Below the pieces are notes generated by a model. It had not been told where the DNA came from, searched no databases, and saw nothing but the letters and a program-made list of their open reading frames with translations. Position numbers and translations under genes: made by a program. Shown here piece after piece: positions 13,803 to 23,540 of a stretch of 64,000 nt of DNA. Origin of the DNA: Planktothrix sp. PCC 11201 (GTDB lineage: Bacteria > Cyanobacteriota > Cyanobacteriia > Cyanobacteriales > Microcoleaceae); the NCBI RefSeq assembly GCF_900009135.1, contig NZ_LT797711.1, forward strand, positions 121,762 to 185,761, read 5' to 3'. Positions within the stretch are counted from its first letter, which is position 1, and each line of letters opens with the position of its first letter.

Positions 13803-14147
13803 TCAAAGTTCATTAAATTTTACATTCACTAAAGGTTTTAATTCTTGCGATCGCACCCGATCCATCTTCTGATCATAATTAGGGATCAACTGATAAGCAG
13901 GTATCAGTCCAAACTTAGCAGATAAAATAAAAATATCTAAATAATCAGTTGTTTGTTCCTGTAAAAACTTTCGTACAACTCGAAAAGCCACGCCATTGTA
14001 ACGTTCAATTGCTGGTAGAAATTCTGGTTGTGAATATAAAGGCGGTTCAATCTTTTTCCATTGTTCATTTGTCCAGAGATGTAGTTTTTCTCTTTTATTA
14101 ATAAATGTCACTAACACCCCTGTATCTAGTAATATGTTTCTTTTCAT
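13803..14147 (-). pseudogene. Chimeric frame: PIN toxin N-terminus joined to a YaaA/DUF6884-like C-terminal part
   Basis: Residues 1-30 (MKRNILLDTGVLVTFINKR) are the start of a PIN-domain toxin with its first Asp. From about residue 45 (AIERYNGVAFRVVRKFL, FILSAKFGLIPA) the sequence instead matches proteins of the YaaA/DUF6884 type. The remaining PIN acidic residues are absent. The gene is therefore a fusion by deletion or recombination and is unlikely to be an active nuclease. Its start overlaps the upstream antitoxin stop (ATGA), as a real vapC would. Confidence 0.65.
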
Positions 14148-14395
14148 TTTTTACCCATACCTTTTAAATATTCTTTATTTGTCCCTAAATCACCAGGGCC
14201 AAAGTCTACACATCCCGCCCACTCTTTCGCTGCTTCATAAGCAGAAATTGGTTGTTTTTCCTCTACCTGTTCCTCCTGCTTTTGCGCTTTATATCGCAAA
14301 AATTCAATAAATTCTAAAACTGCTTCCTGTTGTTGTACTGTTAGAGTTTCGATGTTCTCTAAAATTACATCTTTTTTATTGATAGCTAAAATCAT
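14144..14395 (-). CDS. DUF2281-like (VapB-type) antitoxin
   Basis: This 83-aa protein has the small cyanobacterial antitoxin layout: a short N-terminal strand, then LENIETLTVQQQEAVLEFIE and LRYKAQKQEEQVEEK, and an acidic C-terminal tail. It normally neutralises a PIN toxin encoded immediately downstream. Here that toxin frame is chimeric, so the antitoxin may be an orphan. The 4-bp overlap with the downstream frame is retained. Confidence 0.7.
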   Translation of the reverse strand: MILAINKKDVILENIETLTVQQQEAVLEFIEFLRYKAQKQEEQVEEKQPISAYEAAKEWAGCVDFGPGDLGTNKEYLKGMGKK

Positions 14396-14446
14396 AGTTA
14401 AATCTTCTTGAAATTAAAACTTTTAACCTATCCTAGCATAGATCCA

Positions 14447-14462
14447 GAAACCGAGTCTCTTA
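14447..14462. repeat. Degenerate AGAAACC palindrome
   Basis: AGAAACCGAGTCTCTT is a decayed member of the dispersed AGAAACC/GGTTTCT family, lying just upstream of the tmRNA promoter. Confidence 0.5.
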
Positions 14463-14481
14463 AGGGACGAGAGGAAAAAAC

Positions 14482-14510
14482 TTGACGATCGCAAAAATAT
14501 TGTGTATCAT
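14482..14510 (+). promoter_or_regulatory. Promoter of ssrA
   Basis: TTGACG and TATCAT are separated by exactly 17 bp, and the mature tmRNA 5' end lies 14 nt after the -10 element. This allows a short leader to be removed by RNase P. Confidence 0.7.
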
Positions 14511-14523
14511 AATAAATATGTAA

Positions 14524-14911
14524 GGGGCATTACTGGTTTCGACAGGGCAAGGAAAGCTACCAAGTGATGCAGGCCGAGAGTGAGTCAACTCTCGTAAATC
14601 AAGACTCAAACAAAAACGTAACTGCGAACAACATCGTTCCTTTTGCTCGTAAATCAGCCGCTGTTGCTGCCTAAACACCTCTAGTAGGTTCGAGCGTCTA
14701 CTGTTTGACTCCGTTAAAGACAATAGACAAACCCCCAACGGATGCTCTAACTTAGTTTCTTTGGTTGAAAAGTTAGCTAAGATTTAACCATTGCATCCCA
14801 CCCTTCGGGATAATGAGGGGTTCCCGCCTTGAGGATTAGAAAGGCTAAGTCTGTGAATGAGCGAGGAGTAAATACTTGTTCTGGACATGGGTTCGATTCC
14901 CATATGCTCCA
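14524..14911 (+). ncRNA. ssrA: Transfer-messenger RNA
   Basis: The tmRNA rescues stalled ribosomes with SmpB. The 5' end GGGGCATTACTGGTTTCGAC pairs over seven bases with ATGCTCC near the 3' end (one G-U), and the T-arm GGGTTCGATTCCC is present. The tag frame starts at the resume codon GCG (14624) and reads ANNIVPFARKSAAVAA before TAA at 14672. The usual cyanobacterial tag as I recall it ends RKAAPVAA, so two residues differ. It is one continuous molecule and not the two-piece form of some cyanobacteria. The 3' CCA is not fully encoded. The minus-strand frame across it is spurious. Confidence 0.96.
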
Positions 14912-14924
14912 TTCCCCTATACTC

Positions 14925-15191
14925 TTAAAACCACTTAGGAAAATTCCTAGGTGGTTTTTGGTTTTGGCTAGAAACTGACGGGGTAGTTTGTTGGTAGTAA
15001 CTCGCGATTTCCGAGCTATGGGAAAGGAAATGACGCACCAAAATTTCCTTTTCGGGTGTGGGGGAATGGGAATTAATCCAGTCGGGTAATTTTGTGAGAG
15101 TGACAGAGATTATACAGGCAGTGATCACCAAAAGACAATATTGGAGGATGGGTCGATTCGAGAGTCCCTTCTTAAGGTTGAAAGACAGCAT
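14925..15191 (-). CDS. Small hypothetical membrane protein
   Basis: I do not recognise this 88-aa protein. It has one hydrophobic segment (residues ~17-36, LQYCLLVITACIISVTL) followed by a polar tail with VRHFLSHSSEIASYYQQ. The stop codon falls at the tmRNA terminator, so the last codons overlap that stem. No good ribosome-binding site is seen. It may be real because it fills the gap on its strand. Confidence 0.4.
   Translation of the reverse strand: MLSFNLKKGLSNRPILQYCLLVITACIISVTLTKLPDWINSHSPTPEKEILVRHFLSHSSEIASYYQQTTPSVSSQNQKPPRNFPKWF
14927..14958 (+). terminator. Terminator of ssrA
   Basis: A 15-bp stem (AAAACCACTTAGGAA with TTCCTAGGTGGTTTT, one G-T) begins 16 nt after the tmRNA and runs directly into TTTTT. 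It could work in both directions, ending the minus-strand frame that stops here. Confidence 0.8.
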
Positions 15192-15333
15192 AGGAATTGA
15201 AAACTAAATAAAAATCTCCCTATCAGTTCAGACTGTGGGAGATAAATTCAGGGTGCATCTACTTAATAATTGAACTATAACACATAAAATGATGGGTGTC
15301 ACCCCCTATTGCTAAAACCCCTGATTTTTTTGA

Positions 15334-15816
15334 TCATTTAGGCTGACAACGGCATCCTGCAAGGGTTTGGGAGATTAAAGCCTGCTGACGCTGTTGGATT
15401 AAGGTGGCTAAATTGGGACGTCCGGTTAGGGCCAAACGCCAATCAGCCCAAATTTCATAGACTGCGTTGATGATTGGCCCGATTAATGGCCAGCGAGTGG
15501 GGGCATAAATCCAACCGAGTCCGAGAACTTGGTAAACTCGATAAAACACCTCTACATTTTGCAGAATTGTCCCATCGGGAAGTAAGGCGTGAATTCGTCC
15601 CATGGCGGCTTCAAAGGAGATATTGCCATGATCTTCGGGGTTATAATTTAGATCGCTAATATCAACAAAAGCAATTAATTCCCGTCCCGCGTCCTGTTTT
15701 TGTAAAAAATTCACCTCTCGCAGACATAGGGGACATTCACCATCATAAAGCAGTTTAATTTTCCAGGGGGTTGACGTTATGGGGGATGGGTTAACCGTTG
15801 GTAAGATTTGATTCAT
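15334..15816 (-). CDS. DUF393 / DCC-family thiol-disulfide oxidoreductase-like protein
   Basis: This 160-aa protein begins with the DCC signature KLLYDGECPLCLREVNFL, whose paired cysteines resemble a thioredoxin active site, followed by ELIAFVDISD. The second half (GRIHALLPDGTILQNVEVF, GLGWIYAPTRWP) matches the usual DUF393 layout. The biochemical activity of the family is unproven. The C-terminus has an additional Cys pair (GCRCQ). It is a single gene with its own start; an A+T-rich promoter region separates it from the tandem repeats. Confidence 0.85.
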   Translation of the reverse strand: MNQILPTVNPSPITSTPWKIKLLYDGECPLCLREVNFLQKQDAGRELIAFVDISDLNYNPEDHGNISFEAAMGRIHALLPDGTILQNVEVFYRVYQVLGLGWIYAPTRWPLIGPIINAVYEIWADWRLALTGRPNLATLIQQRQQALISQTLAGCRCQPK

Positions 15817-15862
15817 AAAAAATAATTACAATTTTTGAGTATAAGATAATAATGGCATAATT

Positions 15863-16178
15863 CCTGTAGGGGCGGGTTCGCAAAGATCTATAAGACTCGT
15901 CCCAGATTTAACTAAACCCGCCCCTGAATATTATAATTAATCCTGTCGGGGCGGGTTCGCAAAGATCGATAAGACTCGCCCCAGATTTAACTAAACCCGC
16001 CCCTGAATATTATAATTAATCCTGTCGGGGCGGGTTCGCAAAGATCTATAAGACTTGTCCCAGATTTAACTAAACCCGCCCCTGAATATTATAATTAATC
16101 CTGTAGGCGCGGATTCGCAAAGATCGATAAGACTCGCCCCAGATTTAACTAAACCCGCCCCTCTAAACTTGGCCGTGA
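15863..16178. repeat. Four tandem 79-bp repeats with GGGGCGGGTT/AACCCGCCCC arms
   Basis: Copies start at 15863, 15942, 16021 and 16100, exactly 79 bp apart. Each holds CCTGT(A/C)GGGGCGGGTTCG, GCAAAGATC, AGACT(C/T)G(T/C)CCCAG and AACCCGCCCCTGAATATT, so each can fold into one long hairpin. The last copy runs to the end of the downstream kinase gene. They belong to the GTAGGGGCG family and have amplified locally. Confidence 0.92.
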
Positions 16179-16187
16179 ATATGATAA

Positions 16188-17717
16188 TTAATCTCCAGCT
16201 TTAGGAAGGGTAAAGGTGAAAGCAGTTTGACCCAATTGAGGGGGATCTAAGGTTAGATCTCCTTGATGGGCGCGGGCGATTTCCCTTGCTAAACTTAATC
16301 CTAATCCGATTCCCTCTATTTGGCGAGTTCGAGCCGGATCGCCGCGATAAAAGCGATCAAATAAACGATCTCGATCTTTAATATGAATATCTTTAGAGGC
16401 ATTACTAACATTAATTATCACCTTCTTTCCCCGTTGATAGCTTTTGATTTTGATCCAACCTTCAGGCAGATTATATTTAATAGCATTACTAATTAAATTT
16501 TGGATAACCTGGGTTAATAAATCCTGGTCTCCTAAGACAATTAATTCGGGATCAATTTCAGTTTTAATGGTTAAATCTGGGTCTAATAATTCTATATCTT
16601 CCATCATGTCTAATAACACGGGATATAAATTAACCTTGGTTTGATATATCCGCATTTGTCCAGCATCTGCTAAGGATAATAATAATAGTTTTCGGGTGGT
16701 TCCTCCTAAACGTCTAACTTCATCGAGGAGATGACTTAAGGCTTGCTGTGTGGATGATTCTGTTTCGGCTTTTTGTAACATTTGTTCTAATTCTCCTTGA
16801 AGAATTGCTAAGGGAGTTTTGAGTTCATGGGCGGCGTCGCCACTGAAGCGAGATGCTTGTTTGAAGCTGCGTTCTAAGCGTTCTAACATTTGATTAAAGA
16901 CTTTAATTAATTCGACAAATTCCATATCCGTTGTGCTGATGGGAACACGCTGATCTAGTCCTTGGACTGTGACTTGTTGGATACTTTTTGTTAATTCTTG
17001 AATCGGACGTAATGCACTACCCGATAAAGCCCACGATCCTCCAGCAATCAGTAATAATAAAATAGGAATTGATACTAAAAAACCATTGCGAACCGAGGTC
17101 ATTTCCTGATCAATAATACTCAAATTAACAGCGATCGCCACTTTTTGATGGGGAAAGGTGACTAAACCCACACGCCACAACCCATTAGGAGAGCGTCGGG
17201 TGATGATTTTGAGTTCAGGAGGGGGAGGAGGTAAACGGTTGCGGGGAGGACGAGGAATATCCAAATGATCAAGAAAATCTGACTGATGGGGAATATCTAA
17301 ATCACGCGGAAAATTCGACTGATGGGGAATATCTAAATCATGGGGAAAGTCCCTCTGATGGGGAATCTCCAAATCATGGCGAGGAGGTAAGGAGAATGGG
17401 AGAAAATCAGAAACCTGGAGATTGAGGTCTGACCAATTGGTTGACTGATATCGGGTATAACCCTCTCTATCAAGTACCCAAATTCTGATTGGGTTATCCT
17501 TAAAATCACGGGTTAATTGAGTTTCATAAACTTGTAATGAGGGTTGCTCTTGTAGGTGGTCGGTTTCTAATAATTTATTTTTGAGTTCTGCGTCTAAACG
17601 GCCGGAATAAGCATTATAAATCATCCACCAAAATACTAAACTAAAAGCGATTAAAGAAGCTCCGGTCAGGGTTGCTGATAATAGAGCAATACGGACTCGA
17701 AAAGAGTGACGTTTCAT
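16188..17717 (-). CDS. Sensor histidine kinase with DIPHQ repeats in the sensor region
   Basis: The 509-aa kinase has TM1 (~12-30), a periplasmic domain, TM2 (~208-228), HAMP, HisKA with SGDAAHELKTPLAIL (His ~297), and HATPase boxes NLISNAIKYN and GIGLGLSLA. It phosphorylates the OmpR-type regulator encoded upstream with a 4-bp overlap. The periplasmic part carries about four tandem units of the type FPRDLDIPHQSD (residues ~111-153) followed by a Pro-rich PPPPPELK. This is unusual for such kinases and may vary in length. The signal is unknown; heavy metals or oxidative stress are common for this subgroup. Confidence 0.9.
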   Translation of the reverse strand: MKRHSFRVRIALLSATLTGASLIAFSLVFWWMIYNAYSGRLDAELKNKLLETDHLQEQPSLQVYETQLTRDFKDNPIRIWVLDREGYTRYQSTNWSDLNLQVSDFLPFSLPPRHDLEIPHQRDFPHDLDIPHQSNFPRDLDIPHQSDFLDHLDIPRPPRNRLPPPPPELKIITRRSPNGLWRVGLVTFPHQKVAIAVNLSIIDQEMTSVRNGFLVSIPILLLLIAGGSWALSGSALRPIQELTKSIQQVTVQGLDQRVPISTTDMEFVELIKVFNQMLERLERSFKQASRFSGDAAHELKTPLAILQGELEQMLQKAETESSTQQALSHLLDEVRRLGGTTRKLLLLSLADAGQMRIYQTKVNLYPVLLDMMEDIELLDPDLTIKTEIDPELIVLGDQDLLTQVIQNLISNAIKYNLPEGWIKIKSYQRGKKVIINVSNASKDIHIKDRDRLFDRFYRGDPARTRQIEGIGLGLSLAREIARAHQGDLTLDPPQLGQTAFTFTLPKAGD

Positions 17718-18397
17718 GATTGTGACTCCGGTTTACGAAAGCGATAACCAACACCGCGCACACTTTCAATACAATCATTTCCACCAATACCATCAATCTT
17801 TTTTCTAATCCGTTGAATACAGACATCTACAACATTTGTATTTGGGTTGAAATCATACCCCCAAATGTGTTCTAATATTTGGGTGCGGGTTAATACTCGT
17901 CCGGGCGATCGCATCAAATATTCTAACAAGTTAAATTCCCGGGTTGTGAGTTCAACAATTTGTTGATTACAGGTAACTTCTCGGCTAATTCTATCTAATT
18001 TTAGCGGCCCATAAGCAATAATATTTTGGCGTTCACCGATATTCCGACGGACGACAGCATGGATGCGAGCGATTAATTCTTCGACAAAAAAAGGTTTAGA
18101 AATATAGTCATCTGCACCTAAATTAAGTCCTTCGAGTCGGTCTTCTAATTCATTACGGGCGGTGAGTAAAATCACGGGAATATTGCGTCCAGCTTTGCGG
18201 AGACTTTTGAGAATAGCTAATCCGTCTTTTCCGGGAATCATAATATCGAGAACAATCACATCATAGTCGTTGTTCATCGCTTGTACATACCCATCATCGC
18301 CGTTATCGCAATAGTTGACCACAAATCCTTGTTCTTTCAGACCCATTTGTACAAAGTTGGCGATTTTGGGTTGATCTTCAATCAACAGAACATTCAT
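17714..18397 (-). CDS. OmpR/PhoB-family response regulator
   Basis: The 227-aa protein has an N-terminal receiver (LLIEDQPKIANF, phospho-acceptor Asp in VIVLDIMIPGKDG, Lys in YISKPF) and a C-terminal winged helix (ELTTREFNLLEYLM, RTQILEHIWGYDF, VDVCIQRIRKKID). It forms a two-component system with the kinase downstream (ATGA overlap). The divergently transcribed ferric-reductase-like gene 145 nt away is a plausible target. GVGYRF at the end is typical of the family. Confidence 0.95.
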   Translation of the reverse strand: MNVLLIEDQPKIANFVQMGLKEQGFVVNYCDNGDDGYVQAMNNDYDVIVLDIMIPGKDGLAILKSLRKAGRNIPVILLTARNELEDRLEGLNLGADDYISKPFFVEELIARIHAVVRRNIGERQNIIAYGPLKLDRISREVTCNQQIVELTTREFNLLEYLMRSPGRVLTRTQILEHIWGYDFNPNTNVVDVCIQRIRKKIDGIGGNDCIESVRGVGYRFRKPESQS

Positions 18398-18542
18398 AAT
18401 TTTAATGAGAATTTGATGAGAGTTTACTTAATAATAGTTCGATTAATGGTTCTATAATATTACAAATTTGTAATCTAGGGGAGCGGAAAACGGTAATTAT
18501 AGTTTGGCTTAATAGAAATATCAAGAATTAGGGAATTAAGCC

Positions 18543-19076
18543 ATGCAACTACTTGAATTTAATCCGGTTTCCTTTGCGGCTTTCTTGGGATTTTTAGCCG
18601 TGGGGGCTTATATTCTAACGTTACTTCCGACAACTTTAAAAATTGTTTTTCCAGCGACAACAAAAAGCGGGATTCCTAAATGGTTATTAAAATATCGGCG
18701 TTGGATTGGTCTTTTATCCTTTTGTTTGGCTGTCGGTCATGCTTATATTTATTTTAAACAAAGAAATTTTGATTTGTTGGATATTAAAACCTATTGGTTC
18801 TATTTTCAAGGTGTTTCAACGTTGACCATTTTTACCTTATTGGCGATTACTTCTAATAATTGGAGTATGAAAAAACTCAAGAAGAATTGGAAGAAATTAC
18901 AACAGTTAACCTATTTAGCAATGTTTTTATTGACTTGGCATATTTGGGCAATTATGGCTCATCATTGGACATATTTAACTCCAATTGGAATAGTAGCAAT
19001 GTTAATTATTATTATTTTATTTCTCCATCGTCAATGGATTGTTCAGCATCAAACGAAAAAACGGGCTGCTCAGTAA
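18543..19076 (+). CDS. Ferric reductase-like transmembrane protein
   Basis: The 177-aa integral membrane protein has about five hydrophobic segments and resembles the heme-binding ferric reductase/MsrQ-like transmembrane domain. Candidate heme ligands are the His in AVGHAYIYF and in LLTWHIWAIMAHHW. No NAD or FAD domain is present, so it would depend on a partner for electrons. It is divergent from the two-component system, which may regulate it. The C-terminus is basic and cytoplasmic (HQTKKRAAQ). Confidence 0.78.
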   Translation: MQLLEFNPVSFAAFLGFLAVGAYILTLLPTTLKIVFPATTKSGIPKWLLKYRRWIGLLSFCLAVGHAYIYFKQRNFDLLDIKTYWFYFQGVSTLTIFTLLAITSNNWSMKKLKKNWKKLQQLTYLAMFLLTWHIWAIMAHHWTYLTPIGIVAMLIIIILFLHRQWIVQHQTKKRAAQ

Positions 19077-19112
19077 TTATCATCAGCAGGATTTCTTTAG
19101 TCTATAATATTA

Positions 19113-20492
19113 ATGGAGTCAGATTCTATGTTCTTTAAACAAATTAACTGGAAAATTTCAACCGTTTTATGGGTTGCAACCGTAATGATTACAGGTGTTT
19201 ATTTGAGTCCAAAGTTATCGGCATCCAACTCAACATCATCCCATCTAAAATCTGGTTTGTCGTTGACCTCTATGCAAACCTTAAGAGATGATTCAGGATG
19301 GATTTATGCGATCGCAATTACTCCTAATGGTAAAACCTTGGTGAGTGGCGGTTATGGCGGTTTAATGAAAATTTGGGATACCAAAACAGGTCAATTACAA
19401 AAAACCTTAAATGCTCACGTTGATGCGATTGAATCTTTAGCCATTAGTCCCGATGGAAATTTAGTTATTAGTGCGAGTTGGGATAATGAAATCAAACTCT
19501 GGAATCTGAAAACAGGTCAACTAATTAATACCCTTAAAGGTCATACCGATGATATTAAAACAATTGCTATTAGTCCCGATGGAAAATTACTGGCATCTGG
19601 GGGGATAGATAAAACAATTTGTCTGTGGAATTTGTCTAATGGTAAACTGATTAAAACTCTAAAAAATCAAGATTGGGTTAAATCTCTTGCTTTTAGTCTC
19701 GATAGTCATACTTTAGCAGCAGGAAGCGAAAATGGCAATATTACAATTTGGTCTTTAATGGATGAGGGAAACTATATTTTAATGCAGCATTCTGGGGCGG
19801 TTCAATCCTTAGCTTTTAGTCCCGATAGTCAGATGTTAGCCAGTGGAAGTGCTGACCATACTGTGAAATTATGGCAGTTTAAAACCGGGAAAGTTTTAAA
19901 AACATTAAATCATCATTCCGCCGCCGTTTTGTCTGTTGTTTTTAATCCTAAAGGGGATATCTTAGCGAGTGGGAGTTATGATAAAACGATTAATTTATGG
20001 AATCCGAATACGGGAGAATTGTTACACACTTTATCGGAACATAAAAATCCGGTTTGGTCATTGGTATTTAATCCTAAAGGTACGGTTTTAGCAAGTGCAA
20101 GCGGAGATGAAACTATTAAATTTTGGTCAATTAAGACCACGGAAAATCCAATTTACGCCGCTTCCCAAGCTCAAATTAAAAAACCACCTGTAATAATCAC
20201 AAAATCCGAATTAATTCAACACTTAAATCAACAACTTTATGCTATAATTGATCAACGTTGGCAATCGAATTTAAAGATTAGTAATTCATTAATTTATCGA
20301 GTAACTTTAAACGAACAAGGAAAAATTATCAAGTATCAACCCTTTAACTCAGCCGCAGTTGCGGAGATGCAAAAAACCGCCCCTATTTTCCAAGCGGATA
20401 CTCAATCTCAATCTCAATATGTGGCTCAATTTCAAGTGGTGTTATCTGCCGATGGAATACTTGAAGTTAGTCCTTGGGATGGGTGGAGATAG
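19113..20492 (+). CDS. WD40 repeat protein
   Basis: The 459-aa protein has a N-terminal hydrophobic segment (residues ~16-32) that may be a signal anchor. Then come seven WD40 repeats (e.g. ISPDGKLLASGGIDKTICLW) forming one propeller (~60-340), then a C-terminal domain of ~100 residues (IIDQRWQSNLKISNSLIYRV). The last is conserved behind WD40 or kinase domains in cyanobacteria but unnamed as far as I know. It probably acts as a scaffold at the membrane or periplasm. The start could also be Met6 (19128). It follows the reductase-like gene by 36 nt. Confidence 0.88.
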   Translation: MESDSMFFKQINWKISTVLWVATVMITGVYLSPKLSASNSTSSHLKSGLSLTSMQTLRDDSGWIYAIAITPNGKTLVSGGYGGLMKIWDTKTGQLQKTLNAHVDAIESLAISPDGNLVISASWDNEIKLWNLKTGQLINTLKGHTDDIKTIAISPDGKLLASGGIDKTICLWNLSNGKLIKTLKNQDWVKSLAFSLDSHTLAAGSENGNITIWSLMDEGNYILMQHSGAVQSLAFSPDSQMLASGSADHTVKLWQFKTGKVLKTLNHHSAAVLSVVFNPKGDILASGSYDKTINLWNPNTGELLHTLSEHKNPVWSLVFNPKGTVLASASGDETIKFWSIKTTENPIYAASQAQIKKPPVIITKSELIQHLNQQLYAIIDQRWQSNLKISNSLIYRVTLNEQGKIIKYQPFNSAAVAEMQKTAPIFQADTQSQSQYVAQFQVVLSADGILEVSPWDGWR

Positions 20493-20562
20493 TGTCTAAA
20501 TCCATAACTTTTCGGTTTTCTTTTGTTGGATGTTCCCTGAATGCAGTAAACTATGAAAATGA

Positions 20563-21879
<1,317 letters not shown>

Positions 21880-21887
21880 TTCGTAGT

Positions 21888-21930
21888 GAGCCCGACCGGG
21901 CTCTCTATCTTTAACCCTTTCAGGGGTTAA
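21888..21930 (+). terminator. Double hairpin after serS
   Basis: GAGCCC-GACC-GGGCTC and TTAACCC-TTTCAG-GGGTTAA follow the serS stop in tandem. The second loop CTTTCAG resembles the CTTCAG loop of the cloverleaf repeats at 40262 and 56590, so this may be a decayed member of that family serving as terminator. Confidence 0.55.
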
Positions 21931-21986
21931 GCTGATAAGTATTTAAACCACATTTTAAAACTAGAGTGGAACTAAGGAGCCCAAAA

Positions 21987-22889
21987 ATGCCTGACAATAA
22001 TAAATTTAATCAATCGTTAATGTTGCTTCGACAAAGTTCTAATAATAAAAAATATATTTTAGGAGGTAGTCTTTTTTTTGGATTTATATTTTTATTTTTA
22101 TTTATAATAATCCAAAGTCATAGGGTTATTATCAATCCCGGTGAACGAGGATTAATTGTTAATGAAGGTAAATTAGACGATAATATTTTAGATGCAGGAG
22201 TTCACTGGATTTCACCTTTTAACACTACGGTTAAAATCTTTAGTTTAAGAATCCATAAAACCGACCTTGAATCAACAGCACGCACAAAAGAATTACAACG
22301 AATCAAGACAAATATTGTCGTTAATTGGGCAATTGAACCCTCTAAATTAAAAGAAATTTATTTACAAATTGGTAATGAGGGCGATATGGTCGATAAAGTG
22401 ATTACACCTGCGGTTGACGAAATTATTAAAGCATCAATTCCTGTAAGAACTTTAGAACAAAATCTTACTGAACGTGAACAGCTTAAAGAAGAAGTGAAGA
22501 TTAAAGTTAAAAAACGTTTGAGTCGCTATGGAATTATAATTGATGATATTGCTTTTGTTAATTTAACGGCATCTGATGAATTTAATAAAGCAACAGAAGA
22601 AAGACAAATAGCTCAACAGCAAGCAATTACAGCCCAAATCATTGCGGAGAAAGAACTTCAAGAAGCAGATTTTAAAGCACTTAAAGCCAAAAAAGAAGCT
22701 GAAGAAATGATTAATAAAGCTAAGGGTGAAGCTGAGGCACAAAAATTGTTACAACAGACTTTAACTCAAGAATTATTACAAAAACAAGCCATTGAAAAAT
22801 GGAATGGACAATATCCAACTGTTATGGGGAATAATGGGACTTTACCCATATTAAATATTGCTCCTCCTGTAGTTGAACCCTCTAAATAA
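21987..22889 (+). CDS. SPFH/prohibitin-family membrane protein
   Basis: The 300-aa protein has one N-terminal transmembrane segment (~24-46, FFGFIFLFLFIIIQ), then a Band 7/SPFH domain (VIINPGERGLIVNEGKL, GVHWISPF, TDLESTARTKELQRIKTNIV), a long coiled coil (AQQQAITAQIIAEKELQEA) and a C-terminal Pro-rich end. Prohibitin-like proteins form ring scaffolds in the membrane and affect proteases and membrane order. The start is the ATG with AAGGAG seven bases upstream; an in-frame GTG seven codons earlier lacks that support. Confidence 0.88.
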   Translation: MPDNNKFNQSLMLLRQSSNNKKYILGGSLFFGFIFLFLFIIIQSHRVIINPGERGLIVNEGKLDDNILDAGVHWISPFNTTVKIFSLRIHKTDLESTARTKELQRIKTNIVVNWAIEPSKLKEIYLQIGNEGDMVDKVITPAVDEIIKASIPVRTLEQNLTEREQLKEEVKIKVKKRLSRYGIIIDDIAFVNLTASDEFNKATEERQIAQQQAITAQIIAEKELQEADFKALKAKKEAEEMINKAKGEAEAQKLLQQTLTQELLQKQAIEKWNGQYPTVMGNNGTLPILNIAPPVVEPSK

Positions 22890-22924
22890 ATCGTTAGAAT
22901 TCAGTTATTAACGATTAGCTTAAA

Positions 22925-22948
22925 GGGTTAGGTTACTATCACTAACCC
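22925..22948 (+). terminator. Hairpin after the SPFH gene
   Basis: GGGTTAG and CTAACCC form a 7-bp stem with a 10-base loop, followed by CCTAAAGGGG, which could extend a second fold. There is no clear T run, so the strength is uncertain. Confidence 0.45.
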
Positions 22949-22960
22949 CTAAAGGGGTAA

Positions 22961-23137
22961 CTACGAGTTGGGTAGATAGGGTTGTAAGGCATCTTTAGTA
23001 ACAGCAATATTACAAGCTAAAGCAATATGTTCTTTTTCAATAATCCCAACCACTTGACGCGGATGTTCCCGGGTAACAACGGGTAACTGGGGCAAATCTC
23101 TGGCGGCCATCCGTTCTAAGGCGACCTGAACGGGTTC
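22961..23137 (-). pseudogene. C-terminal CBS-domain fragment
   Basis: On the minus strand a 58-codon frame reads HEPVQVALERMAARDLPQLP, then VVTREHPRQVVGIIEKEHI and ends in TAG. This is the last half of a CBS pair as found behind ClC chloride channels or IMP-dehydrogenase-like proteins. It has no start and ends abruptly where the plus-strand Hsp20 frame begins. A rearrangement therefore joined the two genes head to head. Confidence 0.7.
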
Positions 23138-23455
23138 ATGGCTGAACTCGAAGAAACCCCCGAAGCGATTATCCTGAAACTAGAAGTTCCAGGGGTAAAT
23201 CCAGAGGATTTAGATGTCCAAGTCAGTCTTGATGGGGTGGCAATTACGGGAGAACGCAAATCAACCAACCATACGGAAGAAAAAGGCGTTAGTCGTAGTG
23301 AATTCCGTTATGGAAAATTCCGCCGGATAATTCCCCTTCCGACTCGGATTCAAAATACCCAAGTTCAGGCTGACTATAAGGACGGAATTCTGAGCCTAAC
23401 CTTACCGAAAGCAGAAGAAGAAAAAAACAAAGTCGTTAAAATAACCTTGGGTTAG
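23138..23455 (+). CDS. N-terminally truncated Hsp20 small heat-shock protein
   Basis: The 105-aa frame has the alpha-crystallin domain (LEETPEAIILKLEVPGVNPE, VAITGERKS, FRYGKFRRIIPLP, LPKAEEEKNKVVKI). It lacks the ~40-residue N-terminal arm that family members carry before this point. The first codons fall at the junction with the inverted CBS fragment, so the ATG was probably created by the rearrangement. Small heat-shock proteins need the arm for oligomers and substrate binding, so function is doubtful. No proper ribosome-binding site is visible. Confidence 0.75.
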   Translation: MAELEETPEAIILKLEVPGVNPEDLDVQVSLDGVAITGERKSTNHTEEKGVSRSEFRYGKFRRIIPLPTRIQNTQVQADYKDGILSLTLPKAEEEKNKVVKITLG

Positions 23456-23540
23456 GGATTAGCAATTAAACCGACCTTTTATTCGGGAAGGTTAAATAAA
23501 AATATTGTTAATCCAGGTCGAAATTTCTCTAAAATTCGAC

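Noticed and set aside
14460..14738. 92-codon minus-strand frame
   Set aside because: It lies antisense over the tmRNA and its promoter and has no family.
15863..16178. 79-bp repeats as a CRISPR array
   Set aside because: The entire 79-bp unit repeats, including the would-be spacer, so it is a tandem repeat.
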